From contig VHCI01000004.1 of NCBI GenBank assembly GCA_016871775.1, positions 1 to 64,000 of the forward strand: a stretch of DNA of 64,000 nucleotides. The letters are read 5' to 3'. The stretch's first letter is position 1; each line of letters starts with the position of its first letter. The notes beneath the pieces were generated by a model, which ran no database searches, was not told the origin of the DNA, and saw only the letters and a program-made list of their open reading frames with translations. Positions 30,844-40,505 of this stretch are shown here, piece by piece. This DNA comes from Verrucomicrobiota bacterium (GTDB lineage Bacteria; Verrucomicrobiota; Verrucomicrobiia; Opitutales; Opitutaceae). The position numbers and the translations under genes are program-made.

Positions 30844-33411
30844 TCAGCCGACGACGAGGTTCAGGATTTTGCCCGGTACGTAGATGACGCGCCGCAGCCC
30901 CTTGCCTGCGAGGTGCGGGGCCACCTTGGCGTGTTCCCGAGCGAGGGCGACCGCCTCATCCTGGCTGGTCCCGACGGGCACCAGCTGGTCGCCGCGGTGC
31001 TTGCCATTTACTTGGAACACCAGCTTCACCTCGCTGGCGGCAAGCAGCGCCGGATTGTACGCGGGCCACGGGGCGGCCATCACGCTACCTTCTCCGCCGA
31101 GTCGCGCCCACAATTCCTCGCTGAGGTGGGGCGCGAAGGGCGCCAGCAGCTGCAGGAACGCGCGCGCGGTGGCGGTCCGCGCGGCCGGGGCCTTCTGGAG
31201 CGCGTTGGCGAAGATCATCATCTGGGAAATCGCGGTGTTGAACCGCAGCGCCTCGATATCGTCCCCGACTTTGCGGATCGTCTCGTGCAGCAACCGCGTC
31301 AGCGCCGGGTCCTCGGCGGCGTCCGCGGACAGCTTGGCCGAGACCGCGCCGTCGGGCCCGAGGCACTCGCGCCAGACCTTCTGCAGGAAGCGGTGCACGC
31401 CCTCGATGCCGCGGGGATTCCACGGCTTCGTCGCCTCGAGGGGCCCGAGGAACATCAGGTAGAGGCGCAGCGTGTCGGTGCCGTGGGACTGGATGATCGT
31501 GTCCGGGTTGACCACGTTGCCGCGGCTCTTGGACATCTTCTCGCCGTCCTCCCCGAGGATGATTCCTTGGTGGAAGAGGCGGCGGAACGGCTCGGCCTCG
31601 GGCACGAGGCCCAGATCGAAGAGCACCTTGTGCCAGAAGCGGGCGTAGAGGAGGTGGAGCACGGCATGCTCGGCGCCGCCCACGTAGAGGTCCGGGCTGC
31701 CCCAGTAGTCGAGCGCCGCCCGCGATGCGAAGGCTTCCGGGTTGGCCGGGTCGACGAACCGCAGGTAGTACCAGCACGAGCCGGCCCATTGGGGCATCGT
31801 GTTCGTCTCGCGTCGCGCGCGGACCCAGAGGCCGTCCGCGGGGCAGGGTTGCGCTGCCGGCACCGTGGTGCCCGTGCGCGGGTTGAACCAGATCTCCAGC
31901 CAATCGGGGAGCTGGGCCAGGGGGCTCTCGCCGTTGCCGCTGGGTAAATAGGACTGCACCGAGGGCAACTCCAGCGGGAGGGCGGCCGCGGGCAGGAGCA
32001 GCGCGCACTGCCGCACGCCGTCCTGCACGTAGGTGACCGGGGCTTCCGGCAGCGGACCGACGCCCGCCGCGTGGACGCGCGCGTAGTCCGCCTCGCTCAC
32101 CCACACGATCGGGAACGGTTCCCCCCAGTAACGCTGCCGGGAGAAGAGCCAGTCGCGGAGCTTGTAATTGACCGTGGCCTTGGCGAGGCCGCGCGAAGCG
32201 AGGTCGGCGGTGATCCGGCCTTTCGCCTCCTCCCACGGCAGGCCGTCGTAGCCGGGGGAGTTCACCAGATGACCCGCGCCCGTGTAGGGGAGCGGAGTCT
32301 CCCCGGTTTCGGGGGCGATCACTGGAATGACCGGCAGCCCGTACTGCACCGCGAACTCGTGGTCACGGTCGTCGTGGGCCGGCACCGCCATAATCGCGCC
32401 CGTTCCGTAGCCGAGCACCACGTAGTCGGCGACCCAGATCGGGACCTCGCGGGAATTGATCGGGTTGATCGCACAGGCGCCCGTGAAGACCCCCGACTTA
32501 CCCTTGGCGAGGTCCGTGCGTTCAAGGTCACTCTTGGAGGCCGCGGCGCGGCGGTAGGCCTCGACGGCGGCGCGCTGGGCCGGGACGGTGAGAGAGTCAA
32601 CCAGCGGGTGTTCCGGGGCGAGCACCATATACGTGCAGCCGTGGAGGGTGTCTGGTCGCGTGGTGAAGACGCGCAGCGGCTCCGACCGGCCAGGCAGGGC
32701 AAAGAGTAGCTCGGCGCCCTCGCTGCGGCCAATCCAGGCCTCCTGCATCCGTTTGGTGGAATCGGGCCAGTCGACGTCCTTAAGGTCCGCCAGCAGGCGC
32801 TCCGCGTAGGCGGTGATGCGCAGGACCCACTGGCGAAGGTTTCGGCGCTCGACGGGGAAGCCGCCGACCTCGCTCTTGCCGTCCACAACCTCCTCGTTGG
32901 CGAGGACGGTGCGCAGTTCGGGGCACCACCACACGGGGCGCTCGTCGACGTAGGCCAGCCCGCGCTGGAAGAGCTGGAGAAAGATCCACTGCGTCCAGCG
33001 GAAGTAGCGCGGGTCGGTGGTGTCGATCTCGCGGTCCCAGTCGTAGGAGAACCCGAGGGCCTTGATCTGCCGGCGGAAGTTGCCGATGTTGGCCTGGGTG
33101 TTGGTAGCCGGATGGGTGCCGGTCTTCACCGCGTGCTGCTCGGCGGGCAGGCCGAAGGCATCCCAGCCGATCGGGTGGAGCACGTTGCAGCCGCGGGCGC
33201 GTTGGAAGCGGGCGAGGATGTCCGTTGCGGTGTAGCCCTCGGGGTGGCCGATGTGCAGGCCGGCGCCGGAGGGGTACGGGAACATATCCAGCACGTAGTA
33301 CTTTGGCTTCCCGGGGGCCGTTTCCGCCCGGAAAGACCGGTTCGCCTCCCAGTAGGCCTGCCAGTGGGGTTCGATCTCGCGGAAGTGGTACTCGATGCAG
33401 GAGGTGGCCAT
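30844..33411 (-). CDS. leuS: Leucine--tRNA ligase
   Basis: 855 residues from ATG 33411 (a TTG two codons earlier is the track start). The class I HIGH motif is in GLHIGHPEGYTATDILARF, the KMSKS motif in GEKMSKSRGNVVNPDT, and the editing domain (CP1) contains VFTTRPDTLHGCTYMVLAPEHP and GYGTGAIMAVPAHDDRD with the conserved Thr-rich and Asp residues. The C-terminal anticodon-binding part ends in KHRGDQLVPVG and RRVIYVPGKILNLVVG. Full length for the bacterial enzyme. Divergent from the cytochrome fusion gene, and followed closely by lpxI. Confidence 0.97.
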   Translation of the reverse strand: MATSCIEYHFREIEPHWQAYWEANRSFRAETAPGKPKYYVLDMFPYPSGAGLHIGHPEGYTATDILARFQRARGCNVLHPIGWDAFGLPAEQHAVKTGTHPATNTQANIGNFRRQIKALGFSYDWDREIDTTDPRYFRWTQWIFLQLFQRGLAYVDERPVWWCPELRTVLANEEVVDGKSEVGGFPVERRNLRQWVLRITAYAERLLADLKDVDWPDSTKRMQEAWIGRSEGAELLFALPGRSEPLRVFTTRPDTLHGCTYMVLAPEHPLVDSLTVPAQRAAVEAYRRAAASKSDLERTDLAKGKSGVFTGACAINPINSREVPIWVADYVVLGYGTGAIMAVPAHDDRDHEFAVQYGLPVIPVIAPETGETPLPYTGAGHLVNSPGYDGLPWEEAKGRITADLASRGLAKATVNYKLRDWLFSRQRYWGEPFPIVWVSEADYARVHAAGVGPLPEAPVTYVQDGVRQCALLLPAAALPLELPSVQSYLPSGNGESPLAQLPDWLEIWFNPRTGTTVPAAQPCPADGLWVRARRETNTMPQWAGSCWYYLRFVDPANPEAFASRAALDYWGSPDLYVGGAEHAVLHLLYARFWHKVLFDLGLVPEAEPFRRLFHQGIILGEDGEKMSKSRGNVVNPDTIIQSHGTDTLRLYLMFLGPLEATKPWNPRGIEGVHRFLQKVWRECLGPDGAVSAKLSADAAEDPALTRLLHETIRKVGDDIEALRFNTAISQMMIFANALQKAPAARTATARAFLQLLAPFAPHLSEELWARLGGEGSVMAAPWPAYNPALLAASEVKLVFQVNGKHRGDQLVPVGTSQDEAVALAREHAKVAPHLAGKGLRRVIYVPGKILNLVVG

Positions 33412-33527
33412 CGTCAAAAAACGGCGATGCTGGGTCGTTTCGCGCTCCGGTCAACCTCCGCCCTGCGGGGCGCCCGTGGGCGAGCCCGCCGTTGACGCGC
33501 GGGTACGGAGGCGGTTGCCTGCGGGCG

Positions 33528-35195
33528 ATGCGTTCCCCCCGGATCTTGTCCCATACGTTCGCCTCCGTGCTGCTGCTCCTCACCGCGCCCTCCCTGCCCG
33601 CCGCCGAGGCCGCCCCCTCCCGCGGGGCCACGCTCTACGGGGCCCATTGCGCGATGTGCCACGGCGTCGCCGGCCAGGGTTTCCCCGGGGTCTATCCGCC
33701 GCTCGCCCAATCCGACTGGCTCGCGGCCAAGCTCGACGGCGCGATCGCCGCGGTCACCGCCGGTCTCAACGAGGAGATCATGGTGAACGGCGTGTCCTAC
33801 CGCGGCCAGATGCCGCCGCAGATGCTCGACGACGCCGAGGTCGCGGCCGTCCTGACCTATGCCCTCAACTCGTGGGGTAACCCGGGCGGCGAGGTGCGGA
33901 CCGAGGACGTCACGCGCGTGCGGGCGACGACCCGGTTTAAAACGTTCGAGGATTTGAAGAAGGCGGCGGACCACCGTCTGCTGCCCGCTGCGCCCGTCGG
34001 CTTCGAGCTAAAGGAACTGGTGCGCCTGCCGGACTTCGGTGTGCGCCTTGCGGGTGACGGCAAAGGTGGTCCGCTTTACGTGCTCGGCCAAGCCGGCGGC
34101 GTCTGGCGGGTGGAGTCCGACACCGGCAACCTCCGGCAGATCCTCTGGCCGCGGGACTTCGAGGGCCTTCGGCCACAGGAGTTCCAGACGCTGGGGATGG
34201 TGCTCGACGCGGAGGGCCGCCTCTGGATCTCCGTCAACCAGCGGGTGGCCACCCGGCCGTTCGAGACCAATGAGGTCGCGATCTTCCGGACCACGGCCGT
34301 GAGCCCCGAGGGCGATCCGATCAAGCCGCGGGCGTGGTTCCAGACCTCGTACCCGTGGGGCAACAACTGGTTCAACCACGGCATCTCGGACCTCCGTTTC
34401 GGTCCGGATGGCCTGCTGTACGTCAGCAGCGGCTCCCGTACCGACGCCGGCGAGGAGGGTACCTTCGAGCAGTTCGCCAAGATCGGGGAGACGCCGATCA
34501 CGGCAGTGATGTGGCGGATGGACCCGAAGGCGGCCGAGCCGCGCATCGAGGTGATCGCGCGCGGGATTCGCAATGCCTACAGCTTCAATTGGGACGGCGT
34601 CGGAAATCTCTTCACCGTCTCGAACGGCCCCGACGCGCACGCGCCTGAGGAGATGGACCACATCGTCCCGCCCGGGCCCGGCGAGGAGCCGCGGCACCAC
34701 GGTTTCCCCTACCAGTTCGGGGACAAGCCGGCCGGCCACGCTTGGTACGCGCACACGCCCGCCGCGCCTCCGGGCCTCAAGTTTATTTTGCCGGTCCTCA
34801 ACCTAGGGCCGGCCGGAATAACGTCCGGGAAGCCGACCAGCACCTTCAATGCGCACAGCTCGCCCACCGGCCTGATCTGGCTTGGCGCCGGCTGGCCAGA
34901 GGCGGTGCGTGACACGTTCTTGGTCGGGCGGTTGGGCAGCTTTGTGATGGGACCCGGGCCCGACGAGGAGCATGGCTTCGATGTGCTGCAGATGCGGATG
35001 GAACGCCGCCCGGATGGCTCGTGGGCGGCCCGCACCACGACCTTCCTCGCGCCGCTCGGCCGGCCGATCGACCTCCTCCCCGCGCGGCCGGGCCTGCTCT
35101 ACATCCTTGAGTACACGCGGCCCACCGAGCTCAAGGGCCGCGCCGGCTGGCTGCCGGGCCGCGTCCTCGAGCTTCGCGCCACCGGCACGAGCTGA
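33528..35195 (+). CDS. Cytochrome c domain fused to a glucose/sorbosone dehydrogenase-like beta-propeller
   Basis: 555 residues from ATG 33528. A signal peptide (ILSHTFASVLLLLTAPSLPAAEA) leads to a class I cytochrome c domain with haem motif CAMCH (about 41-45) and a distal Met in QMPPQML. A linker is followed by a beta-propeller like soluble glucose or sorbosone dehydrogenases and PVC-type membrane-bound dehydrogenases: FGPDGLLYVSSGSRTDAGEEG, GIRNAYSFNWDGVGNLF, EMDHIVPPGPGEEPRHHGFPYQFGD. It probably oxidises a sugar in the periplasm and passes electrons through its own haem. A PQQ site cannot be confirmed. It is divergent from leuS, in which the upstream part of the track ORF lies antisense. 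Confidence 0.85.
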   Translation: MRSPRILSHTFASVLLLLTAPSLPAAEAAPSRGATLYGAHCAMCHGVAGQGFPGVYPPLAQSDWLAAKLDGAIAAVTAGLNEEIMVNGVSYRGQMPPQMLDDAEVAAVLTYALNSWGNPGGEVRTEDVTRVRATTRFKTFEDLKKAADHRLLPAAPVGFELKELVRLPDFGVRLAGDGKGGPLYVLGQAGGVWRVESDTGNLRQILWPRDFEGLRPQEFQTLGMVLDAEGRLWISVNQRVATRPFETNEVAIFRTTAVSPEGDPIKPRAWFQTSYPWGNNWFNHGISDLRFGPDGLLYVSSGSRTDAGEEGTFEQFAKIGETPITAVMWRMDPKAAEPRIEVIARGIRNAYSFNWDGVGNLFTVSNGPDAHAPEEMDHIVPPGPGEEPRHHGFPYQFGDKPAGHAWYAHTPAAPPGLKFILPVLNLGPAGITSGKPTSTFNAHSSPTGLIWLGAGWPEAVRDTFLVGRLGSFVMGPGPDEEHGFDVLQMRMERRPDGSWAARTTTFLAPLGRPIDLLPARPGLLYILEYTRPTELKGRAGWLPGRVLELRATGTS

Positions 35196-35248
35196 AGCCG
35201 GGGCCCGGCGGCTTGCGCCCCGGGTGCCGGAACGGCCACGCTCGCCCG

Positions 35249-35965
35249 ATGCGTCCCTCCTCCGAGCTCGTCGTGGGCTTCGATGCCGACGACACCCTTT
35301 GGCACAACGAGAGCATCTTCGAGCACTCGCATGAGCGGTACCGCGAACTCCTCTCGCGCCACCACGACGCCGCCACCGTCGACCGCACCCTCTTTGCGAC
35401 CGAAATGCGCAACCTCGAGCTCTACGGTTACGGAGTGAAAGGCTTCACCCTCTCTGCGATCGAGACGGCCATCCAGCTTACGGAGGGGCGCATCTCCGGG
35501 GAGGAGATCCGGCGCCTGATCGAGCTCGGACGCGAGATGCTCGCCCATCCGGTCGAGCTGCTGGACGGTGTCGAGGAGACCCTCGCGCACCTCGCCGGCC
35601 GGCACCGGCTTTTGCTCATCACCAAGGGCGACCTGCGGGACCAGGAGCGCAAACTGGCCAAGTCGGGCCTCGCGGACCGTTTCCGCGCGGTCGAGATCCT
35701 TTCCGAGAAGGACGAGTCGTCCTATGCTGTGGTGCTACGGCGTCACGGCATTGATCCGGCGCGTTTCCTGATGGTGGGCAACTCGCTCAAATCGGACATC
35801 TTGCCCGTGCTCGCGCTGGGGGGCGCGGGTGCGCACGTGCCCTACCGGCTTACTTGGGCGGCCGAGCGCGCGGAAGCCCCCCGGGCGCCGGGGCGATTTT
35901 ACGCGCTGGAATCAATCCGGGCTGTCACCAGCGTGGTGGCGGCCCTAGCGGCGGAACAGGCGTGA
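35249..35965 (+). CDS. HAD family hydrolase
   Basis: 238 residues from ATG 35249. Motif I is VVGFDADDTLWHNES with the nucleophile Asp at about 12 and acid/base Asp at 14. Motif II is LLLITKGD, motif III includes the Lys of SEKDESSYA and motif IV is FLMVGNSLKSDILPVLALGG. A helical cap sits between motifs I and II. This matches the HAD-like phosphatase group with the DADDTLW motif; phosphatase or dehalogenase activity towards a small metabolite is likely but the substrate is unknown. It stands alone, convergent with thrS. Confidence 0.88.
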   Translation: MRPSSELVVGFDADDTLWHNESIFEHSHERYRELLSRHHDAATVDRTLFATEMRNLELYGYGVKGFTLSAIETAIQLTEGRISGEEIRRLIELGREMLAHPVELLDGVEETLAHLAGRHRLLLITKGDLRDQERKLAKSGLADRFRAVEILSEKDESSYAVVLRRHGIDPARFLMVGNSLKSDILPVLALGGAGAHVPYRLTWAAERAEAPRAPGRFYALESIRAVTSVVAALAAEQA

Positions 35966-35987
35966 GCCGGGAGCCGCCCGGCAGCGC

Positions 35988-37916
35988 TCAGGCAGGGGAG
36001 GGGGCGGCCTTGCGGCGGTCGGGGAGGGCGCGGCTGGTGACCTCGGCGCGCAGGCGCCCGACGCAGGCGTCAGTGGCGAGCACACCCTCGTCCCCGCGGG
36101 CGCGCGAGCGGACGGAGACCCCGCCCGCCTCGGCCTCCTTCTGGCCGAGGACGAGCGCGTAGGGGACCTTATCGATCTCCGCGCGGCGGATCTTCGCCCC
36201 GAGCTTGTCGCTGTGCTCGTCGAGCGTCGCGCGCAGCCCCTCCGCCCGCAGGCGGGCGAGCAGCGCGCGCGCCGGCTCAATCGTCTTCTCGCTGATCGGG
36301 AGGATCCGCACCTGCTCCGGCGCGAGCCAGAGCGGGAAGTCGCCCGCGAAGTGCTCGATCAGCAAGCCGCAGAACCGCTCCATCGAGCCGAAAGGCGCGC
36401 GGTGGATCATCACCGGGCGGTGCGGTTGATTGTCGGGCCCGATGTAGGAGAGGTCGAAGCGGATCGGCAGGTTGTAGTCGACCTGCACTGTGCCGAGCTG
36501 CCACTCTCGGCCGATCACGTCGCGGACCACGAAGTCGATCTTCGGGCCGTAGAACGCCGCCTCGCCCGGTTCCTCCGTGAAGGGGACGCCCAAGCTGCGG
36601 GCAGCGGCGCGGCAGGCCTCTTCCGCCTTGTCCCAGTTGGCCGCTTCTCCCGTGTATTTGTTGGAATCCGGATCGCGCAGGCCGACGCGGACCCGGTAGT
36701 CGGCCATCCCGAGCGTGCTGAGGACGGTGCGGACCAGCGACAGGCAGCCGAGGACCTCTGCGGCCACCTGCTCCTCGGTGCAGAAGAGGTGGGCGTCGTC
36801 CTGGGTGAAGCCGCGAACGCGCGTCATCCCGTTGAGCTCGCCGCTCTGCTCCCAGCGGTAGACCGTGCCAAACTCCGCCAAGCGCACGGGTAGGTCCCGG
36901 TACGAGTGGGGCTGGGAGGCGAAAATCTTGATGTGGTGCGGGCAGTTCATCGGCTTCAGCATGAAGCCGTCCAGCAGGTCTGCGTCCGGGCGGACGCGGT
37001 CGGCCGTGATCGTCTCGCGGCCGGTGCGGGCGTTGATCTGCTCGCGGAGCTGGCCGGAGACGGCCTCGAGACGGGCGAACACCTCGCTGCAGGGACAGTT
37101 CTCGCCAGCGACGCGGGCAAGGGCGTCGCTCTCGAGGACCGGGGCGAACTGCGCGTCCTTATAGTAGGGGAAGTGCCCGGAGGTCTTGTAGAGCTCCAGC
37201 TTGCCGATGTGAGGCGTGAAGACCTGCGCGTAGCCCTGCTTGCGCAGCTCCTCGCTGATGAAGGTTTGGAGCTCCTGACGGATCACGGCACCGTTCGGCG
37301 TCCAGAGGATCAGGCCCTGCCCGACCTCCTCGTCGATGTGGAAGAGCTTGAGGTCGCGGCCGAGCTTGCGGTGGTCGCGGAGGCGCGCCTGCTCAAGCTG
37401 GTGGAGGTGCTGGGCGAGTTCCTCCTTGGTGGCGAAGGCGGTGCCGTAGATCCGCTGCAATTGCTTGTTGCGCTCGTCTCCCCGGTGGTAAGCGCCCGCG
37501 ATCGAGAGCAGCTTGAATGCCTTGAGCTTGGAGGAGTAGCGAACGTGGGTGCCGGCACAGAGGTCGATGAACTCCCCGTTCTGGTAGAACGAGATCTTCT
37601 CCGCCTCCGAAATGTCGGCAAGCCGGCCAAGCTTGTAGCGCTCCTGGCCGCGGGAACGGATGATCTCGACGGCCTCCTCGCGGGAGACCTCCTTGCGCAG
37701 GAAGGGCTGGTTCTCTTCGGCGACCCGGCGCATTTCCGCCTCAAGCTGGACGAGGTCCTCCGCGGTGAAGCGGTGGTCGAGGTCGAGGTCGTAGTAGAAC
37801 CCGGTGTCGGTCGGCGGGCCGATGTCGAGCTTGGCCTCGGGAAAAAGGCGGAGTACGGCGGCGGCCAGCACGTGCGAGCACGAGTGGCGAATCTCTTCGA
37901 GCGGTGTCATCGGCAT
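35988..37916 (-). CDS. thrS: Threonine--tRNA ligase lacking the TGS domain
   Basis: 642 residues from ATG 37916 (second ATG two codons later). The protein begins directly at the N2 editing domain: IRHSCSHVLAAAVLRLFPEAK, with the HxxxH pair, and FIDLCAGTHV. The usual N-terminal TGS domain of about 60 residues is absent. The class II core has MLKPMNCPHHIKIF (zinc Cys), TRVRGFTQDDAHLFC (zinc His) and PVMIHRAPFGSMERF. Length is still normal because there is an insertion of about 50 residues between FAPVLESD and LLDGFMLKP. The C-terminal anticodon domain is complete. It follows cysS on the minus strand with an 89-base gap. Confidence 0.95.
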   Translation of the reverse strand: MPMTPLEEIRHSCSHVLAAAVLRLFPEAKLDIGPPTDTGFYYDLDLDHRFTAEDLVQLEAEMRRVAEENQPFLRKEVSREEAVEIIRSRGQERYKLGRLADISEAEKISFYQNGEFIDLCAGTHVRYSSKLKAFKLLSIAGAYHRGDERNKQLQRIYGTAFATKEELAQHLHQLEQARLRDHRKLGRDLKLFHIDEEVGQGLILWTPNGAVIRQELQTFISEELRKQGYAQVFTPHIGKLELYKTSGHFPYYKDAQFAPVLESDALARVAGENCPCSEVFARLEAVSGQLREQINARTGRETITADRVRPDADLLDGFMLKPMNCPHHIKIFASQPHSYRDLPVRLAEFGTVYRWEQSGELNGMTRVRGFTQDDAHLFCTEEQVAAEVLGCLSLVRTVLSTLGMADYRVRVGLRDPDSNKYTGEAANWDKAEEACRAAARSLGVPFTEEPGEAAFYGPKIDFVVRDVIGREWQLGTVQVDYNLPIRFDLSYIGPDNQPHRPVMIHRAPFGSMERFCGLLIEHFAGDFPLWLAPEQVRILPISEKTIEPARALLARLRAEGLRATLDEHSDKLGAKIRRAEIDKVPYALVLGQKEAEAGGVSVRSRARGDEGVLATDACVGRLRAEVTSRALPDRRKAAPSPA

Positions 37917-38005
37917 AAGGGCGCGTCGGCGCACGGTTGCCGGCGCGCGGGAAAGAGAGCGTCCGCAAAAGGGCGGGGTGTCAACGCGCCGTCGCGGGCG
38001 CGGCT

Positions 38006-39370
<1,365 letters not shown>

Positions 39371-39475
39371 GGCGGGCGCGGGGCAGGACGATGGCTGCAA
39401 CGCCGCGCCCGTTTCGACACCTTTTTTGCGGTTTGGCGTGCATCCCCGGCCCAGTTCCGGGTAAAGCGGAAGGTG

Positions 39476-40492
39476 ATGAGCTGCCCAACCGCCCTCGAGC
39501 TTACCCAGCGTCCCCGCCGCCTCCGGCGCACCGCCGCCCGCCGCCTGATGGTCGAGGAGACCGTCCTCCGCCCCGCCGACCTCATCGCCCCCCTCTTCGT
39601 GGTCGAGGGCGCCGCGCCGCCGGAGGAGATCGCGTCGATGCCCGGCGTTTTCCGCCTCAACCTCGCCGACCTCGTCCGCGAGTGTCGCGAACTCCACGAG
39701 CTCGGCGTCCCTGCCGTCGCCCTGTTCCCGAAGCTCGATCCCGCCCTCAAGGACGACACCGGGACCGAGGCCCTGAACCCCGAGACGCTGGTGCTGCGCG
39801 CGGTCCGGGCGGTGAAGGCGGCGTTGCCGGACCTCGCGGTCATCACTGACGTCGCCCTCGACCCGTTTACCAGCCACGGCCACGACGGGGTCCTGACCAC
39901 TGCACGCGATGACGTGGACAACGACCGAACCGTCGCGATTCTGGCCGAGATGGCCGTCCTGCAGGCCCGCGCGGGGGTGGATTTCGTGGCCCCCAGCGAC
40001 ATGATGGACGGCCGGGTGGGCGCGGTCCGGCGGGCACTGGATGCGGCGGGCTGCACTGACACCGGGATTCTGGCCTATTCCGCGAAGTACCATTCCGCCT
40101 ATTACGGTCCATTCCGCGACGCCGTCGGAAGCGCGCAGGCGGCCGGCACGCGGTTGCTGAGCAAGGCCACTTACCAGATGAACCCGGCCAACCGGCGCGA
40201 GGCGGTGACCGAAGTGCTGCTCGATGACGCGGAGGGCGCGGACATTTTGATGGTGAAGCCGGCCGGGCTCTGCCTGGACGTCATCCGCGAGGTGCGCGAG
40301 GCGACGCGAAAGCCCGTCGCAGCCTATCAGATCTCCGGCGAGTACGCGCAGTTGCAGGCGGCGGCGCGACTAGGCTGGCTGGACCTCGCGTGCTGCCGGC
40401 GGGAATCGCTCCTCGCGATCAAGCGGGCGGGCGCGGATCTGATCCTAACCTACTTCGCGAAGGAGATGGCGCGCGAGCTTCAGGGCGGCTGA
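39476..40492 (+). CDS. hemB: Porphobilinogen synthase (delta-aminolevulinic acid dehydratase)
   Basis: 338 residues from ATG 39476, preceded by gcggaaggtg, one of the better ribosome-binding sites in the window. Conserved segments: LIAPLFVVEGAAPPEEIASMPGVFR, VITDVALDPFTSHGHDGVL, VAPSDMMDGRVGAVRRALD, the first active-site Lys in YSAKYHSAYYGPFRDA, and the Schiff-base Lys in DILMVKPAGLCLDVI. The metal-site Cys residues of the zinc form are replaced around DPFTSHGHDG (Asp/Thr/Ser), which fits the magnesium-type enzyme. It condenses two 5-aminolevulinate molecules in tetrapyrrole synthesis. Confidence 0.96.
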   Translation: MSCPTALELTQRPRRLRRTAARRLMVEETVLRPADLIAPLFVVEGAAPPEEIASMPGVFRLNLADLVRECRELHELGVPAVALFPKLDPALKDDTGTEALNPETLVLRAVRAVKAALPDLAVITDVALDPFTSHGHDGVLTTARDDVDNDRTVAILAEMAVLQARAGVDFVAPSDMMDGRVGAVRRALDAAGCTDTGILAYSAKYHSAYYGPFRDAVGSAQAAGTRLLSKATYQMNPANRREAVTEVLLDDAEGADILMVKPAGLCLDVIREVREATRKPVAAYQISGEYAQLQAAARLGWLDLACCRRESLLAIKRAGADLILTYFAKEMARELQGG

Positions 40493-40505
40493 GGCCGCCC
40501 CGGGC

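Noticed and set aside
30772-31947. 391-residue plus-strand ORF, and 32071-32709
   Set aside because: Antisense of leuS; no start signal or domain.
39415-39440. T6 tract at 39422 considered as a terminator
   Set aside because: No stable stem precedes it on either strand; it more likely belongs to the divergent cysS/hemB promoter region.
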